Assembly: GCA_029392055.1 (NCBI GenBank)
Contig: CP113928.1
Location: 1,362,501 to 1,426,500, forward strand
Length of the DNA: 64,000 nt
DNA from: Leuconostocaceae bacterium ESL0723
GTDB taxonomy: Bacteria; Bacillota; Bacilli; Lactobacillales; Lactobacillaceae
Direction of reading: 5' to 3'
Shown here: in pieces, positions 38,437 to 46,087 of the stretch
Numbering within the stretch: the first letter of the stretch is position 1
Layout of the letters: the number at the start of each line of letters is the position of its first letter
Translations under genes and position numbers: made by a program
Notes under the pieces: generated by a model
Database searches by the model: none
What the model was told of the DNA's origin: nothing
What the model saw: the letters and a program-made list of their open reading frames with translations, nothing else

Positions 38437-39129
38437 ATGGATTTTGCACACAAACTGCGCGCGGCCCGGCAAGACCGGCACCTTTCCTTGGATGGTCTGT
38501 CCCAGGCCCTAAACGACCGCTACGACACCAATATTTCGAAAAGTATGCTGTCCCGCTGGGAGCATGGCACCGACTTACAGATGTCTTATGTTCGAATTCT
38601 GGCCGATTATTTTGGCCTGAGTGCAGCTGAGATCTTAGGCGAGGGGGCGTCTAACCAGGCTGATATTAACCGGGTTTATCAGCAACTAGACTCAACTAAC
38701 CAGGCTAGGGTACTTTCCCTAGCCAAGAGTACCCTGGCCCAGCAAGAAGCTGTCAGTATGCGGCAACTGGGTCCTCAGCAGGTGTTGGTCTATGGTTCGG
38801 TTTCAGCTGGGACCGGGGAATACCTTTCGGATGCCAAGCCTGAGGCGGAAACCTACCTGGGCCGGGTGCCCGCCCATGATTATGCCGTTACCGTTAATGG
38901 TAATTCGATGGCGCCTCTTTTTACCGATGGTCAGATTATCTTCGTCCGGCAAACCAATCAGGTCCACTCTGGACAGATTGTGATTGCCGACTATGACCAC
39001 CAGGCCTTCGTTAAGAAGTACATCCACGACCAAAACGGTCGGCGCCTGGTGTCGCTCAACCCGAACTACCCCGACCTCAGCATTGACCGTAACCATGAAA
39101 TTACGATTATGGGGGCCGTGGTCTTATAA
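38437..39129 (+). CDS. CI-like repressor: XRE helix-turn-helix plus S24 LexA-type peptidase
   Basis: This 230-residue protein has an N-terminal XRE domain (about 1-65, SISKSMLSRWEHGTDLQ-type recognition region) and a C-terminal S24 domain (about 110-228). The catalytic Ser is in NGNSMAPLF near residue 158 and the Lys in AFVKKYI near 193. The cleavage site is probably in the VSAGTGEY segment near 128. Such repressors are self-cleaved when RecA is activated. GGAGG at 38424 sets ATG 38437; the TTG at 38422 overlaps that site. No phage genes are nearby. Confidence 0.88.
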   Translation: MDFAHKLRAARQDRHLSLDGLSQALNDRYDTNISKSMLSRWEHGTDLQMSYVRILADYFGLSAAEILGEGASNQADINRVYQQLDSTNQARVLSLAKSTLAQQEAVSMRQLGPQQVLVYGSVSAGTGEYLSDAKPEAETYLGRVPAHDYAVTVNGNSMAPLFTDGQIIFVRQTNQVHSGQIVIADYDHQAFVKKYIHDQNGRRLVSLNPNYPDLSIDRNHEITIMGAVVL

Positions 39130-39146
39130 AATATCCCAGGACACAG

Positions 39147-39179
39147 AAAAAGCAGTCACCGCAGTGACTGCTTTTTTAA
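39147..39179. terminator. Bidirectional terminator
   Basis: AAAAAGCAGTCAC and GTGACTGCTTTTT arms end the CI-like gene on the plus strand and the tRNA-Tyr/tRNA-Gln transcript on the minus strand. Confidence 0.9.
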
Positions 39180-39180
39180 G

Positions 39181-39252
39181 TTGCCCCTGCTGGGATCGAA
39201 CCAGCGCATGGAGGTACCAAAAACCTCTGCCTTACCACTTGGCGAAGGGGCA
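39181..39252 (-). tRNA. tRNA-Gln (anticodon TTG)
   Basis: The acceptor arms TGCCCCT and AGGGGCA, anticodon stem GAGGT/ACCTC with loop TTTTGGT and anticodon TTG, and T arm GCTGG-TTCGATC-CCAGC form a full cloverleaf. The discriminator is A. It follows tRNA-Tyr in the same transcript. Confidence 0.94.
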
Positions 39253-39280
39253 ATGCTTCATTTTGCCTGAAGCTAGGCAA

Positions 39281-39363
39281 TGGGAGCGGTAGGATTCGAA
39301 CCTACGAACCCGAAGGAACGGAGTTACAGTCCGTCGCGTTTAGCCAGACTTCGCTACACTCCC
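39281..39363 (-). tRNA. tRNA-Tyr (anticodon GTA)
   Basis: This 83-nt class II tRNA has a long variable arm. The acceptor arms are GGGAGTG and CGCTCCC, and the anticodon stem ACGGA/TCCGT encloses CTGTAAC with anticodon GTA. The discriminator is A. It is the tRNA sensed by the tyrS T-box at the end of the window. Confidence 0.95.
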
Positions 39364-39383
39364 ATGTCTCAAACAACTTCTCA

Positions 39384-39412
39384 ATCATACCAAGCTTTGG
39401 CCTGGTTGACAA
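39384..39412 (-). promoter_or_regulatory. Promoter of the tRNA-Tyr/tRNA-Gln pair
   Basis: TTGTCA (39407-39412) and TATGAT (39384-39389) are 17 bp apart on the minus strand, about 20 bp before tRNA-Tyr. The tRNAs are 28 bp apart with no signal between, so they are one transcript. Confidence 0.75.
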
Positions 39413-39449
39413 GGTTGAAACGGGGCAGCAGCAGTTTAGTCAGCATAAC

Positions 39450-41336
39450 TCACCAAATTTGGACCCGGTCTTTCGGATCCTGCCACATGCCATCGCCGGG
39501 TTGAATGCCAAAGGTCTCAAAGAAGAGATCAAAGTTTTTAACCGGCACATTCACCCGTAACTTAGCGGGGGCATGGACGTCAATGGCTGCCAAGAGCTCT
39601 AGGAATTGGTCACTGGCCTTTTGACGCCAAATCTTAGCCAGGTTTTCAAAGAAAATCCGGGCATCAAAGTCAGGCTGGCGTTGGGCAGCGGTTAAGGCCG
39701 CCGAAATCCCACCCAGGTCGGCCACGTTTTCAGAAACGGTCAGGTGACCATTCACCGTCGCACCAGCACTTGGCAAGCCGTCAAACTGGTCTTCAATCAA
39801 CTTGGTCTGGGCCTCAAAGTGCTTGAAGTCTTCCGGTTGCCACCACTCCTTTAAGTTACCGTGCTCGTCAAAGCGGGCGCCGTTGGTGTCAAAGGCGTGG
39901 GTAATCTCATGGGCAATGACGGTCCCAATGCCGCCATAATTGGCTGAACTAGGCTGGTCCAAACTGTAAAACGGCGCCTGTAGGATGGCAGCCGGGAAAA
40001 CAATCTGGTTAAAGCTGGGTGAATAGTAGGCGTTCACCAAATCAGCCGGCATCGACCAAACCCGCTCATCGGGCTCTTGGTGCCAGCGCTTAAAGTGCTC
40101 GGCCTGGGCTTCCTGGCTGAAGCGGGCGATGTTGGCCAGCACCGAAGCATCCGTGTCAACCTGACGTTCGGTCAGGTAAGGTGGAATATAGTCTGGATAA
40201 CCAACCTTAATTTTCAAGGCCGCCAACTTAATCTTGGCCTTGGTCAGGGTTTTAGGGCTAAGCCAGTCGTTTTCATCAAAGCGGTCCTGGTAAACCTGGA
40301 TCAGACTCTTAACCATGCTGGTCACGTCGGCCTTAGCCTTAGGGCCGAAGAACTTCTCACCGTACCAAAGACCAACAACACTAGCAAAGAAGGCATGGGC
40401 CTGCTTGAAGGCTGCCTTGGCAGGGTTAGCGGCCTCCTTGGCGCCGGATAGTTCGCGACCGTAGGTACCGGCCAGAACCCGGAGGTCATTGGTCAAGAAA
40501 GGTGCACTTTCCAAGACCGCTTGGATAATCATCCAGGACTTGAAGCGGTCAAAGTTACCAGGCCGATAAATGTCAGCTGCCTGGTCCCAGAACTTTGCAT
40601 CGTGGACAATCACCTGGTCTGGCTGATCCGGCAGCACCGCTGTCAAAACCTTGCCCAGGTCATAATCTGGCAGGCGCTTTTTCAGGTCAGCCAGGGTAGT
40701 AGGATGGTAGTTTTTCCAGTAGTCGGATAACTCCTCGTTACTACTTTCCCGCTCAGCCAACTGGGCATCAAGTTCAATGGCCTGATTGGTCATGGTTTGG
40801 GCTTCATCGGTACTGTAACCAGTCGCCTCTAGCAGCTTTACTACCATCTTTGACCAAACCCCCAAGAGACGCTCACGCTCTTCCTCGTCATCATAGGTCG
40901 TTACATCCGGCAAAATGAGGTCAGGACCACCCAACCACAGTTCGTTGATGGCCGTGTTTTTGGAATCCGGACCCACCCAGAGTGCCAAAGGAGTGGTGTA
41001 GGCCTGGTTGATTAAAGTTCCTTCCTGCTTTTGAAAATCAGTCCAGGAATTTAGCTTCTTTAAAGGAGCTAACTCGTCTTGCAGGGGCTTCACACCGTCT
41101 GCTTCGCGCTTTTGCCAGTCAGCGGTTAGGCGGTGAAAGGCGACGAAATTTGCCAATTCAGCCGGTGTTTTCGTCTTACCATCTTCAAAATCGGCTAAGG
41201 CGTCCCGCTCCTGGTCCTCAATGGTTTGCAGCAGGTCGTAAAAACCACCGGTGGCCGGCTTGTCAGCTGGAATTTCAGCCTGGTCAATCCACTGACCGTT
41301 TAAGGCCTGATAAAAATCGTCTTGTTCGCGTACCAT
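39450..41336 (-). CDS. pepO: Endopeptidase PepO (M13 family zinc metallopeptidase)
   Basis: This 628-residue neprilysin-like enzyme cleaves oligopeptides. The zinc motif HEITH is in VIAHEITHAFDTNG near residue 478, and the third ligand Glu is in ENVADLGGISAAL near 538. There is no signal peptide, so it is cytoplasmic as in other lactic acid bacteria, where it degrades imported peptides. AGGAGG five bases before ATG 41336 decides the start over the GTG two codons upstream. The carbonic anhydrase gene lies 28 bp upstream on the same strand. Confidence 0.95.
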   Translation of the reverse strand: MVREQDDFYQALNGQWIDQAEIPADKPATGGFYDLLQTIEDQERDALADFEDGKTKTPAELANFVAFHRLTADWQKREADGVKPLQDELAPLKKLNSWTDFQKQEGTLINQAYTTPLALWVGPDSKNTAINELWLGGPDLILPDVTTYDDEEERERLLGVWSKMVVKLLEATGYSTDEAQTMTNQAIELDAQLAERESSNEELSDYWKNYHPTTLADLKKRLPDYDLGKVLTAVLPDQPDQVIVHDAKFWDQAADIYRPGNFDRFKSWMIIQAVLESAPFLTNDLRVLAGTYGRELSGAKEAANPAKAAFKQAHAFFASVVGLWYGEKFFGPKAKADVTSMVKSLIQVYQDRFDENDWLSPKTLTKAKIKLAALKIKVGYPDYIPPYLTERQVDTDASVLANIARFSQEAQAEHFKRWHQEPDERVWSMPADLVNAYYSPSFNQIVFPAAILQAPFYSLDQPSSANYGGIGTVIAHEITHAFDTNGARFDEHGNLKEWWQPEDFKHFEAQTKLIEDQFDGLPSAGATVNGHLTVSENVADLGGISAALTAAQRQPDFDARIFFENLAKIWRQKASDQFLELLAAIDVHAPAKLRVNVPVKNFDLFFETFGIQPGDGMWQDPKDRVQIW

Positions 41337-41364
41337 AAGCACCTCCTAAAACACATTCGTATAA

Positions 41365-41997
41365 TTAAAGGGTGAAATATTCAATCACACGGCCATTTAG
41401 CGGCTGACAGTCCCGGTAATTGTGAGGAAAATCAGCGTGCAAGACCGCTAAGTCCGACGGTGCCACCGTTAAGACTGGTTCTAGAACAAACCACTGTACC
41501 CCACCCTTTAACGGTGGGGTCGTTAGCGAGCCCTCGTAGTGATAAAAACCGGTCGCCTTGGGCCAGAGCTGGTTTAAGATGTCAGCGTCCCGTTGACCGG
41601 CAAAGAGGCTAGCCAATCCCAATGGTTGAGCTTGTGGATTAACTTGACCCCAGGCCGCAAAAACCGCAGTCTGATTATCGTGTTCGGCCACAAAGTGGAC
41701 TTCTAAGTCATAGCGGACACCGTTGTGTAAGTGCTCAGCTCCATCGTGGAAGTGGCAGCGCACAAATTCCCAGGACGTACCATTCACCGTGATTTCACCG
41801 ACCCCTAAAAATTGGGGGCCAATCACTGGCTGGGTCATTCGCAATGGAATGCGAGTGTTAAAGTCAACGGTCAGCTGACCGGCTTGGTGGGGGGCTAACT
41901 CGTTCGCATCCGGTAGGGCAATTGGTGACTGCCATTCGGTATTACCGGTGGCCGTTTCTCCCCATTCGCCCTGCTTGCGATAATCAATTCTCTCCAT
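41365..41997 (-). CDS. Alpha-class carbonic anhydrase
   Basis: This 210-residue zinc enzyme interconverts CO2 and bicarbonate, which fuels carboxylation reactions. The alpha-class start is seen in QSPIAL near residue 27, the His ligands in CHFHDGAEH near 79-87 with EVHFV near 100, and the substrate pocket in YEGSLTTPPLKGGVQWFVLE near 150-170. No signal peptide is seen, although many bacterial alpha enzymes are exported. ATG 41997 follows GAGGGG closely. It probably shares a transcript with pepO. A structured RNA lies upstream. Confidence 0.92.
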   Translation of the reverse strand: MERIDYRKQGEWGETATGNTEWQSPIALPDANELAPHQAGQLTVDFNTRIPLRMTQPVIGPQFLGVGEITVNGTSWEFVRCHFHDGAEHLHNGVRYDLEVHFVAEHDNQTAVFAAWGQVNPQAQPLGLASLFAGQRDADILNQLWPKATGFYHYEGSLTTPPLKGGVQWFVLEPVLTVAPSDLAVLHADFPHNYRDCQPLNGRVIEYFTL

Positions 41998-42063
41998 GAC
42001 CCCTCTACTCACTTTCTAACTTGGTCCGGGTAAGTTTCGGCGTCCGTCCTGACAATTATGGCA

Positions 42064-42312
42064 TAAAAAAACGGCTGAATACACATTGTATTTGCCGTCT
42101 CCCTATGGACCGAGGCCCTTGCTAAAAACCAACCGGGCCGGTCGTACCGCCCGATTAAATCTTTGAACTGTTCAGAACTGTTCACATGCTACCCGGTTTG
42201 GTGTGTTGCCGTTTATCAGGCGACTTCTATCAGCCCTATATCAAGTCCCGTACCAGTAATCCTGGCCGATTACTGGTCGTAAACTTCAAGCTGGGCTGCC
42301 CGCCGATAACCA
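42064..42312 (-). ncRNA. Structured RNA of unassigned class with its own terminator
   Basis: On the minus strand three domains can be drawn. Domain 1 is a long broken hairpin pairing 42301-42310 with 42211-42222, then 42293-42297 with 42232-42236, capped by a perfect 10-bp stem (42268-42277 with 42252-42261). Domain 2 pairs 42192-42202 with 42128-42137. A terminator hairpin follows (42071-42098) with seven T residues at 42064-42070. Diagnostic blocks of tmRNA, RNase P, SRP RNA, T-box and common riboswitches were looked for and not found. It is either a free RNA (6S-like size) or a leader of the carbonic anhydrase gene. Confidence 0.55.
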
Positions 42313-42482
42313 CTACCAAAGCCTTCGTCTTTGAATTCTCATTGGTTCATTAATTATTGTATCGAATCCAAGTTACAGGCGCAGGGCAATCAGAATACAT
42401 ATTTCAATCTTATGTAACATAAGTCCCTGTTTTGTATTTTTAATGTAATTATTGTAACCAATTTGTCATAAAAGCGCCTTGG
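42313..42482. other. A/T-rich intergenic stretch without a supported gene
   Basis: No open frame with a ribosome binding site is seen. The minus-strand promoter of the structured RNA must lie here (TACAAT near 42352 is a candidate -10, with no good -35). The rest is A/T-rich filler before the plus-strand promoter at 42483. Confidence 0.5.
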
Positions 42483-42512
42483 TTGTCCTTTCTAAAACAA
42501 GAATGTTAAAAT
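42483..42512 (+). promoter_or_regulatory. Promoter of the small membrane protein gene
   Basis: TTGTCC (42483-42488) and TAAAAT (42507-42512) are 18 bp apart. Confidence 0.5.
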
Positions 42513-42563
42513 ACAAATCGTACTAAAATGTTCAATAAACAATCTAAGAGAAGGGATTCCGCC

Positions 42564-43028
42564 ATGTTTCCAAGTGAATATGACAAATTCAAAACCTACG
42601 TGGACCAGATGGATTCACTAAGCTTCAAGAACTTCCTATTTAACAAGCACAACTATCCCTACGCTATTTTCCCAGTGGTTGGCGTCATCATCCTGGCCCT
42701 CTTTGGCCAGCGGAGTTGGCTATCACTGATCACCCAGTTCATCATCCTGGTAGTGACAGTCCTGGCCTTTGAATATCTGAGCTACCGTTCCATCAAGAAC
42801 CTGGCAGCTAAGAACGGCAAGTTCTCCGTCCGTCGTAATGTATGGGGTCTGTTTGCCTTTGACGTACTGATTGTCTGCACCGCCTTCTGGGGTGCCTTTC
42901 ACCACTGGACCTGGTTACGCTTCCTCATCCTCCTGATTACGGCCGGTATCGTGGCCTTTATCGTGGTGGTTTTGATGACCGCACCAGCCTTGAAAGAAAA
43001 CGTTGAGCGCTACCAAGGTGGTAAATAA
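42564..43028 (+). CDS. Four-helix membrane protein, unknown function
   Basis: This 154-residue protein has a soluble start (MFPSEYDKFKTYVDQMDSLS) followed by hydrophobic segments at about 32-50, 55-75, 97-117 and 120-142. Between the second and third pair is a basic loop (YRSIKNLAAKNGKFSVRR). I recognise no family. AAGGGA before ATG 42564 supports this start over the 12-codon extension. It has its own promoter and terminator. Confidence 0.7.
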   Translation: MFPSEYDKFKTYVDQMDSLSFKNFLFNKHNYPYAIFPVVGVIILALFGQRSWLSLITQFIILVVTVLAFEYLSYRSIKNLAAKNGKFSVRRNVWGLFAFDVLIVCTAFWGAFHHWTWLRFLILLITAGIVAFIVVVLMTAPALKENVERYQGGK

Positions 43029-43058
43029 AAAACAGCCAAACGGCTGTTTTTTATTTAC
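43026..43058. terminator. Bidirectional terminator
   Basis: AAAACAGCC and GGCTGTTTT arms around AAAC with A and T runs lie between converging genes. Confidence 0.9.
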
Positions 43059-43696
43059 AGAGAAAGGTAGACACTAACATACATCAGACCAGCCCCCAGC
43101 AGGACAAACATGTGCCAGTAGACGTGGCCCATTGGAATCTTAGGAATAAGATAGAAGATGGTGCCCAGGGAGTACACGACCCCACCAGCCAGCAGCAACC
43201 AGAAGGCTAAATGACTAAGGGAACCCCACAAGATGGGCATGGCCAAGAGAATCATCCAGCCCATCACCAGATAAATCACCACCGATACCCAGGGCCAGCG
43301 GCCAACCCAGAAAAAGTCGTAAATCAGCCCGGCCACGGTCATGGCGGCAATCATCCCCCAAATCGCCCAGCCAACCCAGCCGTGAATAAAGAGCCAGGTG
43401 TAGGGTGTATAGGAACCCAGAATCACCAGGTAAATGCCGGCGTGGTCTAGGAACTGAAAAACCTTGGCTGCCCGGGTAAAGACCAAGGCGTGAAAGAGGG
43501 TCGAGGCCAGGAGAAACAGGCTAATTGAAATAATATAGATTAGAATAGCCGTCAGCTCCAGAGGACTAGGATCCTGTTCAGCAATATGAACCAGGAGAAA
43601 GATGCCGGCTAAAATCGCGAGAACAAAGCCCAATCCATGGGTAACTGTGTTTAAAACTTCATAGGTAATCTGATATTTCCGGGACCGTCGTTGCAT
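43055..43696 (-). CDS. Hemolysin III family membrane protein (PAQR superfamily)
   Basis: This 213-residue protein has seven hydrophobic segments. Family motifs are NTVTHGLG near residue 15, ASTLFHAL near 62 with the first His, FLDHAGIYLVILGSYTPYTW near 80-99, and HVYWHMFVLLGAGLMY near 190 with the last His pair. The conserved acidic and His residues that bind zinc in PAQR proteins are intact. The bacterial role is not settled; the haemolysin name is historical. Confidence 0.92.
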   Translation of the reverse strand: MQRRSRKYQITYEVLNTVTHGLGFVLAILAGIFLLVHIAEQDPSPLELTAILIYIISISLFLLASTLFHALVFTRAAKVFQFLDHAGIYLVILGSYTPYTWLFIHGWVGWAIWGMIAAMTVAGLIYDFFWVGRWPWVSVVIYLVMGWMILLAMPILWGSLSHLAFWLLLAGGVVYSLGTIFYLIPKIPMGHVYWHMFVLLGAGLMYVSVYLSL

Positions 43697-43761
43697 AATG
43701 CCAACCTTTGCTAGACTTTAGAAAATCCCCTTAGCAAGCGATAAATAAGAACTATACCAAT

Positions 43762-43790
43762 TTGACAAAGGGGCCACTATTTCGTACAAT
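43762..43790 (+). promoter_or_regulatory. Promoter of the HesB-like gene
   Basis: TTGACA (43762-43767), 17 bp, TACAAT (43785-43790): a near-consensus promoter. CGGAGGA follows before ATG 43829. Confidence 0.85.
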
Positions 43791-43828
43791 ATAGAAGAGT
43801 TAAATAATCAAACGGAGGAATTACATTT

Positions 43829-44185
43829 ATGGAAATCACTTTTACACCAGCTGCTAAAGAGCGCCTTGAGAAGTACCTCGGCGATGACGTAACCATGGTT
43901 TTGGATTTCGACGATGGCGTTGGTCCATTCTCACATGAAGCCAACTGCACCCTGTCAGTTTCCTTCAACTTACTCTTTGTTGACAAGGACGCTGACCTGC
44001 ACGACTTCCAACTGGTTATCCCAAGTAACCTGGGCGAAGTGCACGCTAAGAAGTACTCCGAAGACCAGATGCAGTCTGAAATGACCATCGACGTCAAGGA
44101 GAAGTACCTACGTTACACGCTTTCAGGCAACGGTGGTATGATTGACGACAGTCTTGGGGTTAAGAACCTGGTCACTGCTAAATAA
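43829..44185 (+). CDS. HesB/IscA-fold iron-sulfur cluster biosynthesis-like protein
   Basis: This 118-residue cytoplasmic protein has the N terminus of this family (MEITFTPAAKERLEKYLGDD) and its beta-rich core, ending DDSLGVKNLVTAK. The three Cys residues of IscA are missing; the only Cys is in HEANCTLSV near residue 40. Lactobacilli carry such Cys-poor versions, whose ability to hold a cluster is doubtful. The strong promoter and codon choice suggest high expression. The assignment is from overall pattern. Confidence 0.7.
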   Translation: MEITFTPAAKERLEKYLGDDVTMVLDFDDGVGPFSHEANCTLSVSFNLLFVDKDADLHDFQLVIPSNLGEVHAKKYSEDQMQSEMTIDVKEKYLRYTLSGNGGMIDDSLGVKNLVTAK

Positions 44186-44193
44186 AGCTTTAG

Positions 44194-44224
44194 AAAAAGT
44201 CAGCCGTTTGGCTGACTTTTTTGT
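44194..44224. terminator. Bidirectional terminator
   Basis: AAAAAGTCAGCC and GGCTGACTTTTT arms around a four-base loop separate the HesB-like and DegV genes. Confidence 0.92.
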
Positions 44225-44243
44225 TTGGCCAAATTTAGACCAC

Positions 44244-45125
44244 TTAAACCATGTCCTTCCAGTCCCGTGACCAGATAAGGGCCATGCCGCCGTCACCAGT
44301 GTGAACACCAATGACTGGATCCATGGATGCCCGCTCAAACTGAACAGCCGGGAACTCGGCCTGCAAGTCCTTGAGCCACTTGTCACCCAGTTTAGGATTA
44401 TTCCCATCAACCACGTAGGCCCGGACGGGGTAATCAGCGTGGGCCAAAGAATCCGCGAAGGCTTCCTTAATTTCCCGGAAGGCGCCGCTCATCTTGCGGG
44501 CCTTACCAATGGCGCCAATCTTACCCTCGCCCTGGACATCAAAGGACAGGAGGGGTTTGATATTTAACAAACCACCAATCAAAGCCTGTCCCCGAGAGAG
44601 GCGGCCAGTCCGCTGTAAGTGGGAAATATCATTGACCACAAAGCGAACCTGGAGGGTCGACTGGAGATCCTTGACGGCATCGACAATCTCATCCACCGGC
44701 CGGTCTTCTTCGGCGAGACTAGCTGCCAAAAGTGCCTGTTCGCCGGCCCCCATGTTGGTCAGGTGGGAATCAATCACCGCGACCTGGTCGAGACCTTCGT
44801 ACTCCTCGGCCACCAGGTGGGCCGTTTGAAAGGCACCTGAAATTCCTGAAGACAGGGTGATGATAATAGCGCTGGTGTAGCCAGCGGCCTTGGCCTCATT
44901 TAAGACCTGCTCCCATTCACCCGGTGTGGGCTGAGAAGTGGTCGGCAGGACGTTTTTTTCCTTAATCATGTCAACTAACTGACCAAGGGTCTTAATGTCG
45001 CGGCCACCGATATAAGTTTCCTTACCAAAGAGAATGGGCACACCCACCTCGTAGATATGGTAATGGTTGCGGGTTGCCAGGGGCAGGGCCGCTGATGAGT
45101 CCACAATAACTGCTGTATGACGCAT
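44244..45125 (-). CDS. DegV-family fatty-acid-binding protein
   Basis: This 293-residue protein binds a fatty acid and, in Firmicutes, the FakB type presents it to the kinase FakA for phosphorylation. AVIVDSSAALP near residue 5 and TTSQPTPGEW near 63 are family motifs, the latter lining the ligand carboxylate. TLSSGISGAFQTAHL near 90 and HTGDGGMALIW near the C terminus are also conserved. ATG 45125 follows CAGGAGA. The 18-codon upstream extension is rejected for lack of a ribosome site. Confidence 0.9.
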   Translation of the reverse strand: MRHTAVIVDSSAALPLATRNHYHIYEVGVPILFGKETYIGGRDIKTLGQLVDMIKEKNVLPTTSQPTPGEWEQVLNEAKAAGYTSAIIITLSSGISGAFQTAHLVAEEYEGLDQVAVIDSHLTNMGAGEQALLAASLAEEDRPVDEIVDAVKDLQSTLQVRFVVNDISHLQRTGRLSRGQALIGGLLNIKPLLSFDVQGEGKIGAIGKARKMSGAFREIKEAFADSLAHADYPVRAYVVDGNNPKLGDKWLKDLQAEFPAVQFERASMDPVIGVHTGDGGMALIWSRDWKDMV

Positions 45126-45239
45126 ACAAATCTCCTGAACTGCTATCCGGTCATTTACCGTGCCAGTCAGACACCGCAATGAACCAAATCAAAATCACTA
45201 AAGGTATTCTATCATTTTTAGCCTGGTTTGAAGACCAAT

Positions 45240-45272
45240 AAAAAAGCAGACCGTCCAACGGGCTGCTTTTTA
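45240..45272 (-). terminator. Terminator of the crcB operon
   Basis: AAAGCAG-CCGT and ACGG-CTGCTTT arms are followed by a T run on the minus strand. Confidence 0.85.
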
Positions 45273-45300
45273 CTTATATTAAATCTGTATGGGCTGGTAC

Positions 45301-45651
45301 TTATAGGCCAAAGCGGGTGCCTAGAATCATCCCCAGGGCAAAGGCGACTAAGCCAAAGCCAACCTGTAAGAAGAGGTAACCCAGTTGACCACCCAGGCCG
45401 TTTTGCTGCCGACTCTGAGTCATCATCGTACTAAAAGTCGTCAGGCCACCCAGCACACCGACCCCCCAGAAGGTAAAGGCGGCGTTGGTCATCACCTGCT
45501 GGCTAAAGTAGCCCATGATGAGGGCACCAACCACGTTCACGATAAAGATGGCGGTAAACTGCCGGGAGCGTAGGGGCCAGATTACAGTCATTAGGTAGCG
45601 CAGGGCCGCGCCTATTCCGGCACCGACCGTTGCAAGCAAGAAGTTAGTCAT
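45301..45651 (-). CDS. crcB2: CrcB/Fluc fluoride channel, second subunit
   Basis: This 116-residue four-helix protein forms a dual-topology fluoride channel. The signature GGLTTFSTMM is near residue 70, and the N-terminal GAALRYL and IVNVVGALIMGY segments carry the conserved Arg and Asn. Its ATG overlaps the first crcB gene by 8 bp. Tandem crcB genes usually encode a heterodimer of oppositely inserted subunits. No fluoride riboswitch is seen upstream. Confidence 0.93.
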   Translation of the reverse strand: MTNFLLATVGAGIGAALRYLMTVIWPLRSRQFTAIFIVNVVGALIMGYFSQQVMTNAAFTFWGVGVLGGLTTFSTMMTQSRQQNGLGGQLGYLFLQVGFGLVAFALGMILGTRFGL

Positions 45652-46048
45652 GATTGGCCCCCTTAAAGAGTTTGGCGCCCAGTCCATGGGCCAGGTCAAT
45701 CAAGACAATCGCTCCGACCAGGCTGGCCACTAGGTAGGCGATGGCAATCACCGGACTGAGATGGTACTGCTGATAAACCTGCAGAATCATCGTGGAGAAG
45801 GTCGTGAAACCACCCAAAATCCCAGTACCAACGAAGCTTGGCCAAAGGTAACTAACGTCATCGTGCTCGGCCAAATAAACGCCCAACAAGGCCAGGGCAA
45901 AACTACCAACCCAGTTAATTAAGAGGGTTGTAAGTGGCAGGGGCCCCCAGAAGGGAATTTGACCTAAGAGGTAGCGGAGACCGCCACCCAGGCAGCCACC
46001 CAGGGCCACCACCAATAATTCTAATGGGATTTTCTTGGCTGTGTTCAT
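45644..46048 (-). CDS. crcB1: CrcB/Fluc fluoride channel, first subunit
   Basis: This 134-residue four-helix protein carries GGGLRYLLG near residue 21, LLINWVGSFALALLG near 42 and the GGFTTFSTMI signature near 80. It pairs with the overlapping downstream gene to form a fluoride exporter that lowers cytoplasmic fluoride. It follows the Rrf2 gene on the same strand by 39 bp with TAGGA as ribosome site, so the three may share a transcript. Confidence 0.93.
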   Translation of the reverse strand: MNTAKKIPLELLVVALGGCLGGGLRYLLGQIPFWGPLPLTTLLINWVGSFALALLGVYLAEHDDVSYLWPSFVGTGILGGFTTFSTMILQVYQQYHLSPVIAIAYLVASLVGAIVLIDLAHGLGAKLFKGANHD

Positions 46049-46087
46049 AACTGTATCCTAACAAGGCCAGGCCCAATTACCAAATCT

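Noticed and set aside
42064-42312. Identification of the structured RNA as tmRNA, RNase P RNA, SRP RNA or a T-box
   Set aside because: The tag reading frame and T arm of tmRNA, the GAGGAAAGTCC block of RNase P, the GGAAGGAAGCAG block of SRP RNA and the GGTGGTACC block of T-boxes were not found.
45301-46087. Fluoride riboswitch ahead of the crcB pair
   Set aside because: Only 39 bp separate the Rrf2 stop and the first crcB start, with none of the conserved riboswitch blocks.
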